NCBI GenBank assembly: GCA_015065385.1 | Contig: SVQK01000063.1 | Span: 1 to 64,000 of the forward strand | Direction: 5' to 3' | Source: Oscillospiraceae bacterium | Lineage (GTDB): Bacteria > Bacillota > Clostridia > Oscillospirales > CAG-272 | DNA: 64,000 nucleotides | Part shown: positions 33,415 to 42,106 of the stretch, one piece after another | Numbering within the stretch: the stretch's first letter is position 1 | How the letters are laid out: every line of letters begins with the position of its first letter | Translations under genes and position numbers: made by a program | The notes under the pieces: model-generated | What the model was told of the DNA's origin: nothing | The model's database searches: none | The model's input: the letters and a program-made list of their open reading frames with translations, nothing else

Positions 33415-33525
33415 TCGGCAGGATACTGTCAGATTACATGAAAAATCAACGGGAGTATCCGCTGAATTTGTTGCCGATTCACGAACCGAAATTTTGCCGA
33501 TTTGATTCAAAAAACGACGATTCTG

Positions 33526-33534
33526 TGTTATAAT
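33526..33534 (+). promoter_or_regulatory. Extended -10 promoter of prs-argS
   Basis: TG-T-TATAAT at 33526-33534; no convincing -35 at 17 bases. Confidence 0.62.
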
Positions 33535-33586
33535 ATTTGGGTAGAATCCTGCATCAGCAGACATCAATTCAACAAAGGGGTATCAT

Positions 33587-34738
33587 ATGAGCGACAGCTA
33601 CTTCGGAGAACTGATGGTCATAGGAATGCGCGGCTGTGAAAAGTTCATCGATCAGGTGGATTTCTACCTGAAAGAATGGCGCAGACACGGCGACGACGAG
33701 GCGACTTTCGTGATGACTGCGGACTGTCCGCGGTTCGGCACGGGCGAAGGAAAGGGCATCATCCATTCGTCCATGCGCGGACGCGACGTCTACATCATCT
33801 GCGACTGCTTCAATCACGGAGTCACATACGAGATGTACGGTCAGGAGGTTCCCATGAGCCCCGACGACCATTACGCCGACCTGAAACGCACGATTGCGGC
33901 TATGGCGGGAAAAGCCAAGCGCATTACCCTGATCATGCCCATGCTCTACGAAGGAAGACAGCACAAGCGGTCCGCCCGGGAATCTCTGGACTGCGCGATC
34001 ATGCTGCAAGAGCTGGCTTCCATGGGCGTATCCAACATCATTACCTTCGACGCTCATGACCCCCGCGTGTCCAACGCGATCCCGCTGACCGGATTTGACA
34101 GCATCCGTCCGACGTATCAGATGCTGAAAGCGCTGGTCCGCGCCGTTCCGGACATTTCGCTCTCCGGAGACGATATCATGATCATCTCTCCCGACGAAGG
34201 CGCCATGTCCCGGACGATGTACTACGCAACGGTGCTGGGACTGGATCTCGGCATGTTCTATAAGAGACGCGACTACACCCGCGTCGTGAACGGGAAGAAT
34301 CCAATCGTAGCCCACGAATATCTCGGGAAGGATCTGAACGGCAAGGACGCGATCATCATCGACGACATGATCTCCTCCGGCGAGTCCATCATCGACGTGG
34401 CGCGGCAGATCAAGGAAAAAGGCGCGAAGCGGATCTTCTTCTTCGTGGCGTTCGGTCTGTTCACCGCCGGATTCGACCTCTTCGACAAGGCTTATCAGGA
34501 AGGCCTGTTCACGAAGTGCTTCACCACCAATCTGGTCTACCATCCGGACGGTCTGCTCGAAAAGGAATGGTACACCGAGGTCAATATGTGCAAGTACGTT
34601 GCGATCATCATCGACACCCTCAACAAGGACGAGTCCATCAGCACCCTGCTCAACCCTGTCAAGAAGATCCACACCATCCTCGACGAGCACTCGAAGAAGA
34701 TGGATACGCAGCTGAAAATCAATCCGGACGCGGAATAA
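33587..34738 (+). CDS. prs: Ribose-phosphate pyrophosphokinase, long clostridial form
   Basis: Makes PRPP from ribose 5-phosphate and ATP for nucleotide, His and Trp synthesis. The flexible ATP loop reads YEGRQHKRSARES in place of the usual RQDRK; the metal-binding TFDAHDPR and the PRPP-binding loop AIIIDDMISSGESI are clear. At 383 residues it is about 65 longer than classical Prs (~315), with an extended C-terminus and insert. Such long forms occur in Clostridia. AAAGGGG lies 6 bases before the ATG. argS follows after 9 bases. Confidence 0.9.
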   Translation: MSDSYFGELMVIGMRGCEKFIDQVDFYLKEWRRHGDDEATFVMTADCPRFGTGEGKGIIHSSMRGRDVYIICDCFNHGVTYEMYGQEVPMSPDDHYADLKRTIAAMAGKAKRITLIMPMLYEGRQHKRSARESLDCAIMLQELASMGVSNIITFDAHDPRVSNAIPLTGFDSIRPTYQMLKALVRAVPDISLSGDDIMIISPDEGAMSRTMYYATVLGLDLGMFYKRRDYTRVVNGKNPIVAHEYLGKDLNGKDAIIIDDMISSGESIIDVARQIKEKGAKRIFFFVAFGLFTAGFDLFDKAYQEGLFTKCFTTNLVYHPDGLLEKEWYTEVNMCKYVAIIIDTLNKDESISTLLNPVKKIHTILDEHSKKMDTQLKINPDAE

Positions 34739-34747
34739 AAGGAACTT

Positions 34748-36463
34748 ATGCAGAATTTCAAGAAAAAAACCGCAGAAGCCATTGAAAATGCCGTATTGAG
34801 CCTGTCGGATTCCGCCGGACTCACAGCGGCCGATATCGAATCCTTTCTCGAATATCCCCCCGATCCCGCCATGGGAGACCTTGCGTTCCCGTGCTTCCGG
34901 CTGTCCAAAGCGCTCCGGAACGCCCCTCCGAAAATCGCCGCCGCTCTGGCCGAGTCTTTGAAGGACTTTTCCCTCGGATTGGTCGAGGCGGTGGGGGGAT
35001 ACCTGAATTTCAAGGTCTCCCCGGACTACCTGTCAAACCGCGTCCTCGGAGAGATCGAGGAAAAAGGCGCGTCCTACGGTTCCTCCGATATCGGTCGGGG
35101 CAAGGTCGTCACGCTCGACTATTCCTCCCCCAATATCTGCAAGCCCTTCCACATCGGCCATCTCGGCACCACCGTCATCGGCCACTCCCTCAAGCTGCTC
35201 CATGAATTCGCCGGCTATACCTGCATCGGCATCAATCATCTCGGCGACTGGGGAACGCAGTTTGGCAAGCAGATCGTCGCCTTCCGGAAGTGGGGCGACC
35301 GCGAGACCGTGGAGAAGATCGGGATCGACGAACTGGTACGGCTGTATGTCAAATTCCACGAGGAGGCCGAAAAAGATCCCGCGCTCGAGGATGAAGCAAG
35401 GGCGGAATTCCATAAGCTCGAGGAAGGGGATCCCGACAATCTTGCGCTCTGGCAGTGGTTCGTCGAGGTCTCGCTGGCCGAGTACAAGAAGACCTACCGC
35501 CAGCTCGGGATCGAATTCGACCATTACACCGGCGAATCCTTCTATATCCGGGGCGGCCTCGGCGACAAAGTGATCGGGGAACTTCGGGAGAAGAACCTTC
35601 TCAAGCTTGACAACGGCGCGTATATCGTGGATCTCTCCGACTACAACATGCCTCCGTGCATCATTGTCAAGACGGACGGCTCCACGATCTACCACACGCG
35701 GGATATCGCCGCCGCGCTCTATCGCAAGAAGACCTATGACTTTGACAAGTCCATCTATGTCACCTCGTCCCAGCAGAGCCTGCATTTCGCCCAGCTTTTC
35801 AAGGTGATCGAGCTGATGGGGTATCCGTGGCATGACCGGCTGGTTCACGTCCCCTACGGCACGGTATCCGTGGACGGCGCAAAGCTGGCGACCCGGACCG
35901 GAAACGTGGTCCTCTTGAAGGATCTGTTCCGGCTCTCCGTGGAGAAGGTCACCGAAGTCATGAACGAGAAGAACCCCGACCTCGAGAACCGCGAGGAGGT
36001 TGCGGAAGCTGTCGGCGTCGGCGCGATCGTCTTCAACTATCTCTATAACAGCCGGATCAAGGACATCAACTTCACCCTCGATCAGGCCCTGAGCTTCGAG
36101 GGGAGCACCGGCCCCTACGCCCAGTACACCTACGCGCGCACCTGCTCCATCCTTGAGAAGGCCGGGAGCGTTCCGTCGGAGGGCGGTTCCATGACCCACG
36201 CGAGCGAGGCGGAACTGCTCAAAACGCTGTCCCTCTTCCCGGAGAAGGTTTCCGAAGCGATCGCCGCTTACGAGCCCTCCGTGATCACGCGGTATGTCAT
36301 CGACGTCTGCACCGCGTTCAACCACTTTTACCGCGACTGTCCCATCGTGACGGCGGACACCGAAGACGCGAAGACCTTCCGCCTCAGACTGACGAACGCC
36401 GCCAAAACGGTGCTCGGCTCCGCGCTCCGTCTCATCTGCATGAAGACGCCCGAAAAGATCTGA
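34748..36463 (+). CDS. argS: Arginyl-tRNA synthetase
   Basis: Class I synthetase charging tRNA-Arg. The N-terminal Add-1 domain (about 1-115) precedes the HIGH motif at residues 135-138 (CKPFHIGHLGTTVIGH). GINHLGDWGTQFGK, KTDGSTIYHTRDIAAALYR and the KMSKS-position segment GAKLATRTGNVV are family-typical, and the C-terminal anticodon-binding helix bundle ends ALRLICMKTPEKI. Length 571. Co-transcribed with prs by spacing. Confidence 0.96.
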   Translation: MQNFKKKTAEAIENAVLSLSDSAGLTAADIESFLEYPPDPAMGDLAFPCFRLSKALRNAPPKIAAALAESLKDFSLGLVEAVGGYLNFKVSPDYLSNRVLGEIEEKGASYGSSDIGRGKVVTLDYSSPNICKPFHIGHLGTTVIGHSLKLLHEFAGYTCIGINHLGDWGTQFGKQIVAFRKWGDRETVEKIGIDELVRLYVKFHEEAEKDPALEDEARAEFHKLEEGDPDNLALWQWFVEVSLAEYKKTYRQLGIEFDHYTGESFYIRGGLGDKVIGELREKNLLKLDNGAYIVDLSDYNMPPCIIVKTDGSTIYHTRDIAAALYRKKTYDFDKSIYVTSSQQSLHFAQLFKVIELMGYPWHDRLVHVPYGTVSVDGAKLATRTGNVVLLKDLFRLSVEKVTEVMNEKNPDLENREEVAEAVGVGAIVFNYLYNSRIKDINFTLDQALSFEGSTGPYAQYTYARTCSILEKAGSVPSEGGSMTHASEAELLKTLSLFPEKVSEAIAAYEPSVITRYVIDVCTAFNHFYRDCPIVTADTEDAKTFRLRLTNAAKTVLGSALRLICMKTPEKI

Positions 36464-36507
36464 GTTTCCCGAACTGAAATCACTAATATTCAATAAAGAG
36501 GTTTACT

Positions 36508-37245
36508 ATGTCAGGACACAGCAAATGGAACAACATCAAGAACAAGAAGGAAAAGACCGACGCCCAGAAAGGGAAGGTCTTTACCAAGATCGGCAAGGAG
36601 ATCGCCATCTGCGTCCGTGAAGGCGGCGGCGATCCCAATACCAACGGCAAGCTGCGCGATCTGATCGCCAAGGCAAAGGCGAACAACGTCCCGAACGACA
36701 ACATCGACCGCGCCATCAAGAAGGCGATGGGCGCCGAGGCTGTTCAGTACGAAGAAATCGTGTACGAGGGCTACGGTCCCTCCGGCGTCGCCGTGATCGT
36801 TGAGACCGCGACCGACTCCCGCAACCGCACCGCCTCCGAGGTCCGCCACTCGTTCGACAAGTATGGCGGGAATATGGGCTCCACCGGCTGCGTGTCCTAT
36901 ATGTTCGACGACAAGGGAGTCATCATCCTTCTGAAGGAAGACAACGAGGACGCCGACGAGGACGCGCTTATGGAAGCCGCTCTCGAAGCCGGTGCGGAAG
37001 ACTTCGCCTCCGACGAGGAGACCTACGAGATCACTACCGAGGTGGACGACCTCACCGCGGTGCGCGAGGCTCTGGAAGGGCTCGGCTACAAGATCGAATC
37101 CGCCGAGGAGGACAAGATCCCTCAGTCCTATGTGACCCTGACCGACGAGAACGACATCAAGAACATGACCACGCTTCTCGAAAAGCTCGAGGACAACGAC
37201 GACGTGCAGAACGTCTATCACAACTGGGAGAACGCGGAGGAGTAA
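36508..37245 (+). CDS. yebC: YebC/PmpR-family protein (TACO1-like)
   Basis: Family members relieve ribosome stalling or act as regulators. Characteristic start [32 protein letters not shown], then [64 protein letters not shown]. 245 residues is the normal size. Glu/Asp-rich in the second domain. AGAGG precedes the ATG by 7 bases. Ends at a strong terminator. Confidence 0.95.
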   Translation: MSGHSKWNNIKNKKEKTDAQKGKVFTKIGKEIAICVREGGGDPNTNGKLRDLIAKAKANNVPNDNIDRAIKKAMGAEAVQYEEIVYEGYGPSGVAVIVETATDSRNRTASEVRHSFDKYGGNMGSTGCVSYMFDDKGVIILLKEDNEDADEDALMEAALEAGAEDFASDEETYEITTEVDDLTAVREALEGLGYKIESAEEDKIPQSYVTLTDENDIKNMTTLLEKLEDNDDVQNVYHNWENAEE

Positions 37246-37269
37246 TTCGCCGCGCAAAGACGACATCGG

Positions 37270-37303
37270 GGAGGCGCATTCGGAAGAACGCGTCTCCTTT
37301 TTT
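37270..37303 (+). terminator. Terminator after yebC
   Basis: 8-bp stem GGAGGCGC/GCGTCTCC (one G-T pair), 12-base loop, six T residues. Only 16 bases separate it from the MATE start. Confidence 0.85.
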
Positions 37304-37319
37304 CCGAGGTAACCCCGAT

Positions 37320-38675
37320 ATGGAACACACTTTGACGGAGGGAAGCGTCAACCGGGCCGCCGCGCGCTATTCCGTTCCGTTTCTTTTGTCCTATCTTTTG
37401 CAATCTCTGTACGGAATGGCGGATCTCTACGTCATGGGCCTGTATTCGGATACGTCCGGCACGACGGCGGTTTCCGTGGGCAGTCAGGTCATGCACGTCC
37501 TCACCGTGCTCTTCATGGGGCTTGCGATGGGAACGACAGTCACAACGGCGCGGGCGATCGGCGCGGCAACGAAGGGATCCGAAGAAGCGAAACGGGAGGT
37601 CAGCCGGACAGTCGGGACGTCTCTGACGCTGTTCGGGATCCTCTCCCTCCTTTCCGCCGCCGTCCTGATCTGCCTTGTACGGCCTGTGACCGCTCTCATG
37701 TCCACGCCTGCGGCCGCGGTTGCAGACTGCTCGGTCTATCTGACGATCTGCTTTGCCGGGATTCCCTTTATCACTGCCTACAACGTGTTTGCCGCGCTGT
37801 ACCGGGCGGCGGGGGATTCGCTGACTCCCCTGTATTTCGTAGCTATGGCATGCGCCGCGAACATAGGGCTTGATTTCCTGTTCACCGGCATTCTCGGTCT
37901 GGGAGCCGCGGGTGTTGCGCTGGGAACGGTTCTGGCGCAGGCATTGAGCGCTGTGTTCGCCGTGATTCGAACAGGGAAGAGCGGATTCTTCCGTCTGACC
38001 TTCGGGGATTTCCGGCCGGTTCCGCGCATCATCCGGTCGGTGATGAAGATCGGCGTGCCGGTCATGGTTCAGGACGGACTGATTCAGGTCACGTTCATCG
38101 TCATCACCGTTCTCGCCAACCGACGGGAGCTGGACGACGCGGCGGCGGTCGGGATCGTCGAGAAGATGATCGGGATCTTCTTCATGCTTCCCTCCACGAT
38201 GCTCTCGACTGTCTCCGCGCTCGGATCCATGAACATCGGAGCCGGAAAGCCGGACAGAGCCCTCCGGACGCTCCGCTTTGCCGTTCTGACCGCTTTGATC
38301 TGGGGACTTTGCGTATCGGTGACCATGCAGTTCGCCGCGGAGTCCGTCGTAGGGCTGTTCTCCCCGTCGTCCTCCGTCGTCCGGCTGGGAGGAACCTATC
38401 TGCGCGGATACATATGGGACTGCGCGCTTGCCGGGGTTCATTTCTGTTTCAGCGGGTATTTCAACGCGCTGGGCCGGTCGGAATTCTCCTTCCTGCACAA
38501 CTTTCTGTCCATGCTCTGCGTGCGGATCCCGTTTGCGTATTTTGCTTCGATCCGGTTCCCGGATACGCTTTTTCCGATGGGCATGGCTTCCACGGCGGGC
38601 TCGACTCTTTCAATCTTGATCTGCGCCGCCGTCTTTCTCTCCCTGCGCCGAAAAGGAAAATCCGAATCCACATAA
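37320..38675 (+). CDS. MATE-family multidrug/metabolite exporter
   Basis: Na+- or H+-driven exporter with about 12 hydrophobic helices in two homologous halves. Typical MATE strips: SVPFLLSYLLQSLYGMADLYVMGLY, FMGLAMGTTVTTARAIGA, NVFAALYRAAGDSLTPLYFV, and MKIGVPVMVQDGLIQVTFIVI opening the second half. Length 451. The ribosome site is weak (GAGG 11 bases upstream), and the gene starts just after the yebC terminator, so expression may depend on read-through. Substrate unknown. Confidence 0.9.
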   Translation: MEHTLTEGSVNRAAARYSVPFLLSYLLQSLYGMADLYVMGLYSDTSGTTAVSVGSQVMHVLTVLFMGLAMGTTVTTARAIGAATKGSEEAKREVSRTVGTSLTLFGILSLLSAAVLICLVRPVTALMSTPAAAVADCSVYLTICFAGIPFITAYNVFAALYRAAGDSLTPLYFVAMACAANIGLDFLFTGILGLGAAGVALGTVLAQALSAVFAVIRTGKSGFFRLTFGDFRPVPRIIRSVMKIGVPVMVQDGLIQVTFIVITVLANRRELDDAAAVGIVEKMIGIFFMLPSTMLSTVSALGSMNIGAGKPDRALRTLRFAVLTALIWGLCVSVTMQFAAESVVGLFSPSSSVVRLGGTYLRGYIWDCALAGVHFCFSGYFNALGRSEFSFLHNFLSMLCVRIPFAYFASIRFPDTLFPMGMASTAGSTLSILICAAVFLSLRRKGKSEST

Positions 38676-38681
38676 AAAAAC

Positions 38682-38736
38682 CGGGGCGTCAACCCATTCC
38701 CGAAAGTGGGAAGAGCAGGCGCTCCGATTTTTGTTT
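38682..38736 (+). terminator. Terminator after the MATE gene
   Basis: Outer stem CGGGGCG/CGCTCCG with an inner CCCA/TGGG helix, followed by ATTTTTGTTTT. The T tract runs into the left target copy of the adjacent small element. Confidence 0.8.
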
Positions 38737-38738
38737 TA

Positions 38739-38979
38739 TACTAATCTCAAGCTAAAAGGGAAACGCGGCTTTCTTTCGGAGAAAGCCTGGCAAAGAACTT
38801 CATGGGGGAGGAGATAATGGATAGGCTATACCAATCAAGTGAAGCTGAGGCTTCGGCACACCAATTTAGCTATCCAACCTTATCAGAGTTATCGTACGCG
38901 AGCTCATCGCAAGGCGATTCGCACCCTACATGGAGCGATCAAAACCCATATAGTATAGCTTTTTAGGCTGAGAATAGTA
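38739..38979. mobile_element. MITE-like 241-bp element with terminal inverted repeats and TTA target duplication
   Basis: The ends are imperfect inverted repeats: TACTAATCTCAAGCTAAAAGG at the left and, on the minus strand, TACTATTCTCAGCCTAAAAAG at the right (17 of 21 identical). TTA flanks the element at 38736-38738 and 38980-38982. The right TTA is also the stop codon (TAA) of the minus-strand Nudix gene. The interior contains hairpins (38767-38787, 38841-38854 and a longer pairing of 38819-38828 with 38867-38875) and a 49-codon reading frame but no transposase. Base composition is visibly richer in A+T than the neighbours. A trans-mobilised miniature element is the best reading. Confidence 0.72.
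38817..38966 (+). CDS. 49-residue small open frame inside the MITE-like element
   Basis: ATG at 38817 follows GGGGGAGGAG by about 5 bases, an excellent ribosome site. The frame runs 49 codons and its TAG lies inside the right terminal repeat. The peptide is Ser-rich (12 of 49), has four Tyr, no Lys and no Cys, and ends NPYSIAF. No domain or hydrophobic helix is seen. The start region pairs with 38867-38875 in the predicted RNA fold. It may be a real element-borne peptide or chance; I do not recognise it. Confidence 0.4.
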   Translation: MDRLYQSSEAEASAHQFSYPTLSELSYASSSQGDSHPTWSDQNPYSIAF

Positions 38980-39405
38980 TTATACGAGGTACTTCTGCTC
39001 CGGGATCCCTGCGGCCCGCACCTCGAGAAGAATGTGTCCGATGTTGCCGTTGCCAGCGAACCGGTCCGCGTCGAAGAAGTTTTCTCCCGCGTCGAGCCAG
39101 AAAAGCGGATTTTCTTCTTCCCGGAGCGCGACGTCCCGTTTGAGCTGACCGGCCCAGACCTGCAGCTCCATGTCCTCGGTCCGGTAGAGAAAATCCATTA
39201 CATGCGTCAAGGTGAGATCTCCCCGTCCGATCCCGCTCTCCTCGTACAGCTCCCGGTAAGCCGCGTCTTCGTCGCTTTCGCCCGGCTCGATGTGTCCGCC
39301 GACCATGTTGAATTTCCCGAGAAACGGCTCCTTCGACCTCTTGCAGAACAAAAGCCTCCCGCCGTCCGGGGAGAAGACCATGATCACGTTGAAACGCTTT
39401 TTCAT
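38980..39405 (-). CDS. Nudix hydrolase
   Basis: Hydrolyses a nucleoside diphosphate linked to another group, in the MutT style. The Nudix box is complete: GGHIEPGESDEDAAYRELYEESGI, with the metal-binding REXXEE pattern (RELYEE). The start MKKRFNVIMVFSPDGGRLLFCKR is typical. 141 residues. Last gene of a minus-strand run; its stop TAA coincides with the TTA flank of the small element. Substrate unknown. Confidence 0.9.
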   Translation of the reverse strand: MKKRFNVIMVFSPDGGRLLFCKRSKEPFLGKFNMVGGHIEPGESDEDAAYRELYEESGIGRGDLTLTHVMDFLYRTEDMELQVWAGQLKRDVALREEENPLFWLDAGENFFDADRFAGNGNIGHILLEVRAAGIPEQKYLV

Positions 39406-39426
39406 CGCCGTTTTCGCCTTTTTGAA

Positions 39427-39933
39427 TCACTCATACTTCGTCAGATCCAGATCGTAGAGATATTCCTGCTCGTTCTCCCCGACCCTGATAAACCCGAGCC
39501 GTTCGTGCATCTTCTTCGATTCCGGATTCCACTTGAACACCCGCGTTCCGGTGATTTTCGTCACGCCGAGCGCTTTCAGACGCACGATCACCGTTTTCAT
39601 GACCGCCGTTCCGATCCCGCGTCCCCGGTACCGCGCGTACCAGATGGCGATGGGGGGATTCTCGGCTTTCACCGTCACGTCCCCGATGGGAATGAACCGC
39701 CCGTCTTCGATGTGCTCGATGTAATAAAACTCTCCCGCGCTGTCCAGATAGTCGCACATGCCGCGGATGTAGGCGAGATCGGGCTTTTTGTCGTCGTCGA
39801 GAATCCCCTCCGAATTGCGGTAGACCACGGGATCTTCATACCCCGGAAGAAATGCCCCGTAGTCTCCGTCAAATCGCCGCAGTCGGAGCGTGTCGCTGAT
39901 CCGGATCGTCTCCGGCCTCCCCGTCTGACACAT
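39427..39933 (-). CDS. GNAT-family N-acetyltransferase
   Basis: Transfers acetyl from acetyl-CoA to an amine; substrate unknown. The acetyl-CoA loop is WYARYRGRGIGTAVMKTVIVRLKALGV, matching R/Q-x-x-G-x-G/A, and the C-terminal strand FKWNPESKKMHERLGFIRVG is typical of RimJ/RimL-like members. ATG 39933 has AAAGGAG 7 bases upstream. 168 residues. Gap of 21 bases to the Nudix gene. Confidence 0.87.
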   Translation of the reverse strand: MCQTGRPETIRISDTLRLRRFDGDYGAFLPGYEDPVVYRNSEGILDDDKKPDLAYIRGMCDYLDSAGEFYYIEHIEDGRFIPIGDVTVKAENPPIAIWYARYRGRGIGTAVMKTVIVRLKALGVTKITGTRVFKWNPESKKMHERLGFIRVGENEQEYLYDLDLTKYE

Positions 39934-39949
39934 GAGCAAACTCCTTTCC

Positions 39950-40585
39950 CTATTTCAACACCCATTTCTGCCCGTCCGGCATGAGACAGGCGGAAGCGCG
40001 GTCCGACGATACGATCCTCCCGTCCTCCACACTGCGTGTCACCGTTTCCTCCCGGTAGTCCGGATCCTCGTACCAGCGGCTGAAGAAAAGCAGATCCCCG
40101 TCGCGGAAACAAAAGCTCTCATGCGGATGGATGGGGATCGTGACCCGCCGCGGCCAGAGGATTTCGAATACCTCTCCCGTCTGCCGCGTGAGCATGAGCG
40201 GAGAAGGGGAGGGCATAAGGTTGTAGCAGTCCTCAAACGAATCCCTCGGGACAGAGGCGAGCGAGGCGACGCTCATACTGTCGGGATCAACCGTCCAGAG
40301 ACGGAGTTCTCCCGCGGGGAAGTCGGCGGTCAGGAGCGCGATCCGACTGTCGTCGAAGACCGGCTTGCCGAAATACCGCCCCTTTTCCGCCGGGATCGGC
40401 TCGAACACCGCGCCGTCCGAACGCCGCACCAAGATCAGCCTTGTCCGATCGATCCTGTGTCCGTCGGTGTAAAGCTCTTCCGCCTCGTAAAGATCCCCGC
40501 CGGTATGATCCATGCCCCAGTACCAGTCGGGGGAGCCCGTCAGCGCGTCGAGATAAGGGATGCCGCCTGTCTGAACCGTCTTCAT
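39950..40585 (-). CDS. Conserved-looking cytosolic protein of unknown function
   Basis: No family recognised. The 211-residue protein is rich in short beta strands with Asp/Gly turns (GKPVFDDSRIALLTADFPAGELRLWTVDPDSM, VTIPIHPHESFCFRDGDLLFFSRWYEDPDYREE), suggesting a partial beta-propeller or jelly-roll fold. No signal peptide. ATG 40585 follows AAGG by 8 bases and is preferred to GTG 40603. It lies 16 bases before the GNAT gene in the same minus-strand run. Confidence 0.72.
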   Translation of the reverse strand: MKTVQTGGIPYLDALTGSPDWYWGMDHTGGDLYEAEELYTDGHRIDRTRLILVRRSDGAVFEPIPAEKGRYFGKPVFDDSRIALLTADFPAGELRLWTVDPDSMSVASLASVPRDSFEDCYNLMPSPSPLMLTRQTGEVFEILWPRRVTIPIHPHESFCFRDGDLLFFSRWYEDPDYREETVTRSVEDGRIVSSDRASACLMPDGQKWVLK

Positions 40586-40624
40586 ATGCGAGCCTTCCTT
40601 CACAAGCAGGAACCTGTCGTTCCG

Positions 40625-40948
40625 TTAATGATTGTACTTTATGCCTGCCGATATAAGCAGCGCGATTCCCAAAACCACCCCGGCTGTCATCGGAACAAAG
40701 ACGAGAAGAGACCGGATCAATACTGTGCATATTCCGGAAAGAAGAAACCCGATCCCGATGATGAGGACTCCGATCCCTGCAAGCGTACAATATGCCCGGC
40801 TGTTTTCTTCACTCACTTTGTCGCAATGATAGCTTATGATCAGATCCATTCGCTGCTTTTTCCAGATCTGCCAGCCGAGAAGGATGAACAGCAAACCTAA
40901 CAGCACAAACAGGATGCCGATCACAATGAACCAAACAAAATCTCTCAT
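40625..40948 (-). CDS. Small membrane protein, DUF3784-like
   Basis: 107 residues with three hydrophobic helices (VWFIVIGILFVLLGLLFILLGWQIW, LAGIGVLIIGIGFLLSGICTVLI, LLVFVPMTAGVVLGIALLIS) and a short basic loop KKQRMDLIISYHCDKVSEENSRA between the first two. This is the layout of DUF3784 proteins, function unknown. GAGGG lies 5 bases before the ATG. Codon use is more A/T-rich than the housekeeping genes around. Confidence 0.72.
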   Translation of the reverse strand: MRDFVWFIVIGILFVLLGLLFILLGWQIWKKQRMDLIISYHCDKVSEENSRAYCTLAGIGVLIIGIGFLLSGICTVLIRSLLVFVPMTAGVVLGIALLISAGIKYNH

Positions 40949-40973
40949 ATCGCCCTCTCTGTGTTACGCCGCA

Positions 40974-41837
40974 TCAGATCTCTTTGTAGAGCTCGTAACA
41001 ATTGTGTCCTTTTGGAACGTCTTTGAGTTCGCCTCTGAGCAGATAGCCGTTCTTTTTGAAGAAATCGACGTTCCAGTCACCCGCATTGGTCAGGATCATA
41101 GGCGTACCGTTTTCCTTTGCCAGTCTCTCCGCTTCCTTCAGCAGGGTTGTGCCCAAGCCCTGCCGTCGGAGCGGCTCCTCCACAAACAGCGCGTCGATAT
41201 AGGCATATACGCCCTTGTGCACGTCCGCGATCACGCCCGCAATCAGCCTGCCGTCTTTATCCACAAGTTTCTTGTAAAAACCGATATCCTCGTATTCCGG
41301 CTCGTAGGCCTCGCTGTATGTATCGATGCCGTTTTCGACGGCCTCCGCATCGCTCTCGCTGCCGAGCGAAACCCTGAATCTGGTGCCGCTGTTGTTTGCC
41401 GGTATGTACTCCGGCGTGTCAGCGTCCAGGTATTTGACCAAAGAATAACTGATATGGCCGTTTGCCTTTTTCAGCGTTGTAAAAACCGTGTAGCCGTGTT
41501 TTTCATAGAACGGTCTTGCCATGTAACTGGCGGTGCCGAGCGTCACGACCCGACAACCCTTTTCCCTTGCGATACGCTCGACCTCGCGGAGGATCATAGA
41601 GCCGATCCCCTGACGGCGATAGCGTTCGTCCACCCACAAATCTTCAAGCAATACTCTCGACCAGTGGTATTCGTATGCTTCCGCAATGCATCCGCCGATG
41701 ATCTCCCCGTCGTCATTCTCGACTTTGAGAACGAATTCTTCAGCGTCTTTATCCATTTCACGCGGCACGATTTCATTGATCTTTTGGCCGATATATCCGG
41801 CATCTTCTTTTGTCAGATCCTCGATTCGAAAACCCAT
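40974..41837 (-). CDS. Tandem GNAT-domain acetyltransferase
   Basis: Two GNAT domains in one chain of 287 residues. The first has VLLEDLWVDERYRRQGIGSMILREVERIAREKG and YEKHGYTVF; the second has AYIDALFVEEPLRRQGLGTTLLKEAERLAKENG and FKKNGYLLRGEL. Both acetyl-CoA loops (RRQGIG, RRQGLG) look intact. ATG 41837 has AAGGA 5 bases upstream; the open frame continues to 41978 without a better start. First gene of the minus-strand run down to the Nudix gene. Substrate unknown. Confidence 0.85.
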   Translation of the reverse strand: MGFRIEDLTKEDAGYIGQKINEIVPREMDKDAEEFVLKVENDDGEIIGGCIAEAYEYHWSRVLLEDLWVDERYRRQGIGSMILREVERIAREKGCRVVTLGTASYMARPFYEKHGYTVFTTLKKANGHISYSLVKYLDADTPEYIPANNSGTRFRVSLGSESDAEAVENGIDTYSEAYEPEYEDIGFYKKLVDKDGRLIAGVIADVHKGVYAYIDALFVEEPLRRQGLGTTLLKEAERLAKENGTPMILTNAGDWNVDFFKKNGYLLRGELKDVPKGHNCYELYKEI

Positions 41838-42020
41838 TTGTCCTTCTCCTCTTTTGTTTTCCTTTAGTTCACTTGTTTTTCGAATTACTTGCTGTAAGGC
41901 ACTGAAATCATCCTGCGTCATTTTGCGGGCTGACCATGATGAAATGAATATAAACTGATTATTCAAATCAAGCTGCAAAAGTCCACAATATCCTGTTTTC
42001 TGGATTCCACATCTTGGTTC
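41838..42020. other. Non-coding A+T-rich stretch beside the rlmD remnant
   Basis: No gene, promoter of good match or hairpin with T run was recognised. An open minus-strand frame continues through part of it in phase with the tandem GNAT gene, but lacks a ribosome site. Confidence 0.4.
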
Positions 42021-42101
42021 TTAAGGAACAGAGTTGAAGTCCTTCTTTTGGCGGCATAAGCAGCATACCGTCTCCGTTGGATGCAGTCGGCGAAACAAAT
42101 C
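42021..42101 (-). pseudogene. Decayed duplicate of the 3' end of rlmD
   Basis: On the minus strand these bases read DLFRRLHPTETVCCLCRQKK then DFNSVP and a TAA stop, matching the intact rlmD end (NLFPATKHVETVCCLYHRKK then DFITVP). At DNA level 42036-42074 matches 42745-42783 at 35 of 39 positions, all four differences being transitions. The rest of the gene is missing. The GNAT gene 42107-42634 lies between the decayed and intact copies. Confidence 0.75.
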
Positions 42102-42106
42102 GATTC

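Noticed and set aside
32389..33567. 392-codon minus-strand frame over ispF end, gap and rpe
   Set aside because: Antisense shadow; rpe and ispF on the plus strand are certain.
41838..41978. In-frame extension of the tandem GNAT gene
   Set aside because: No ribosome site and A+T-rich non-domain sequence; ATG 41837 has AAGGA at 5 bases.
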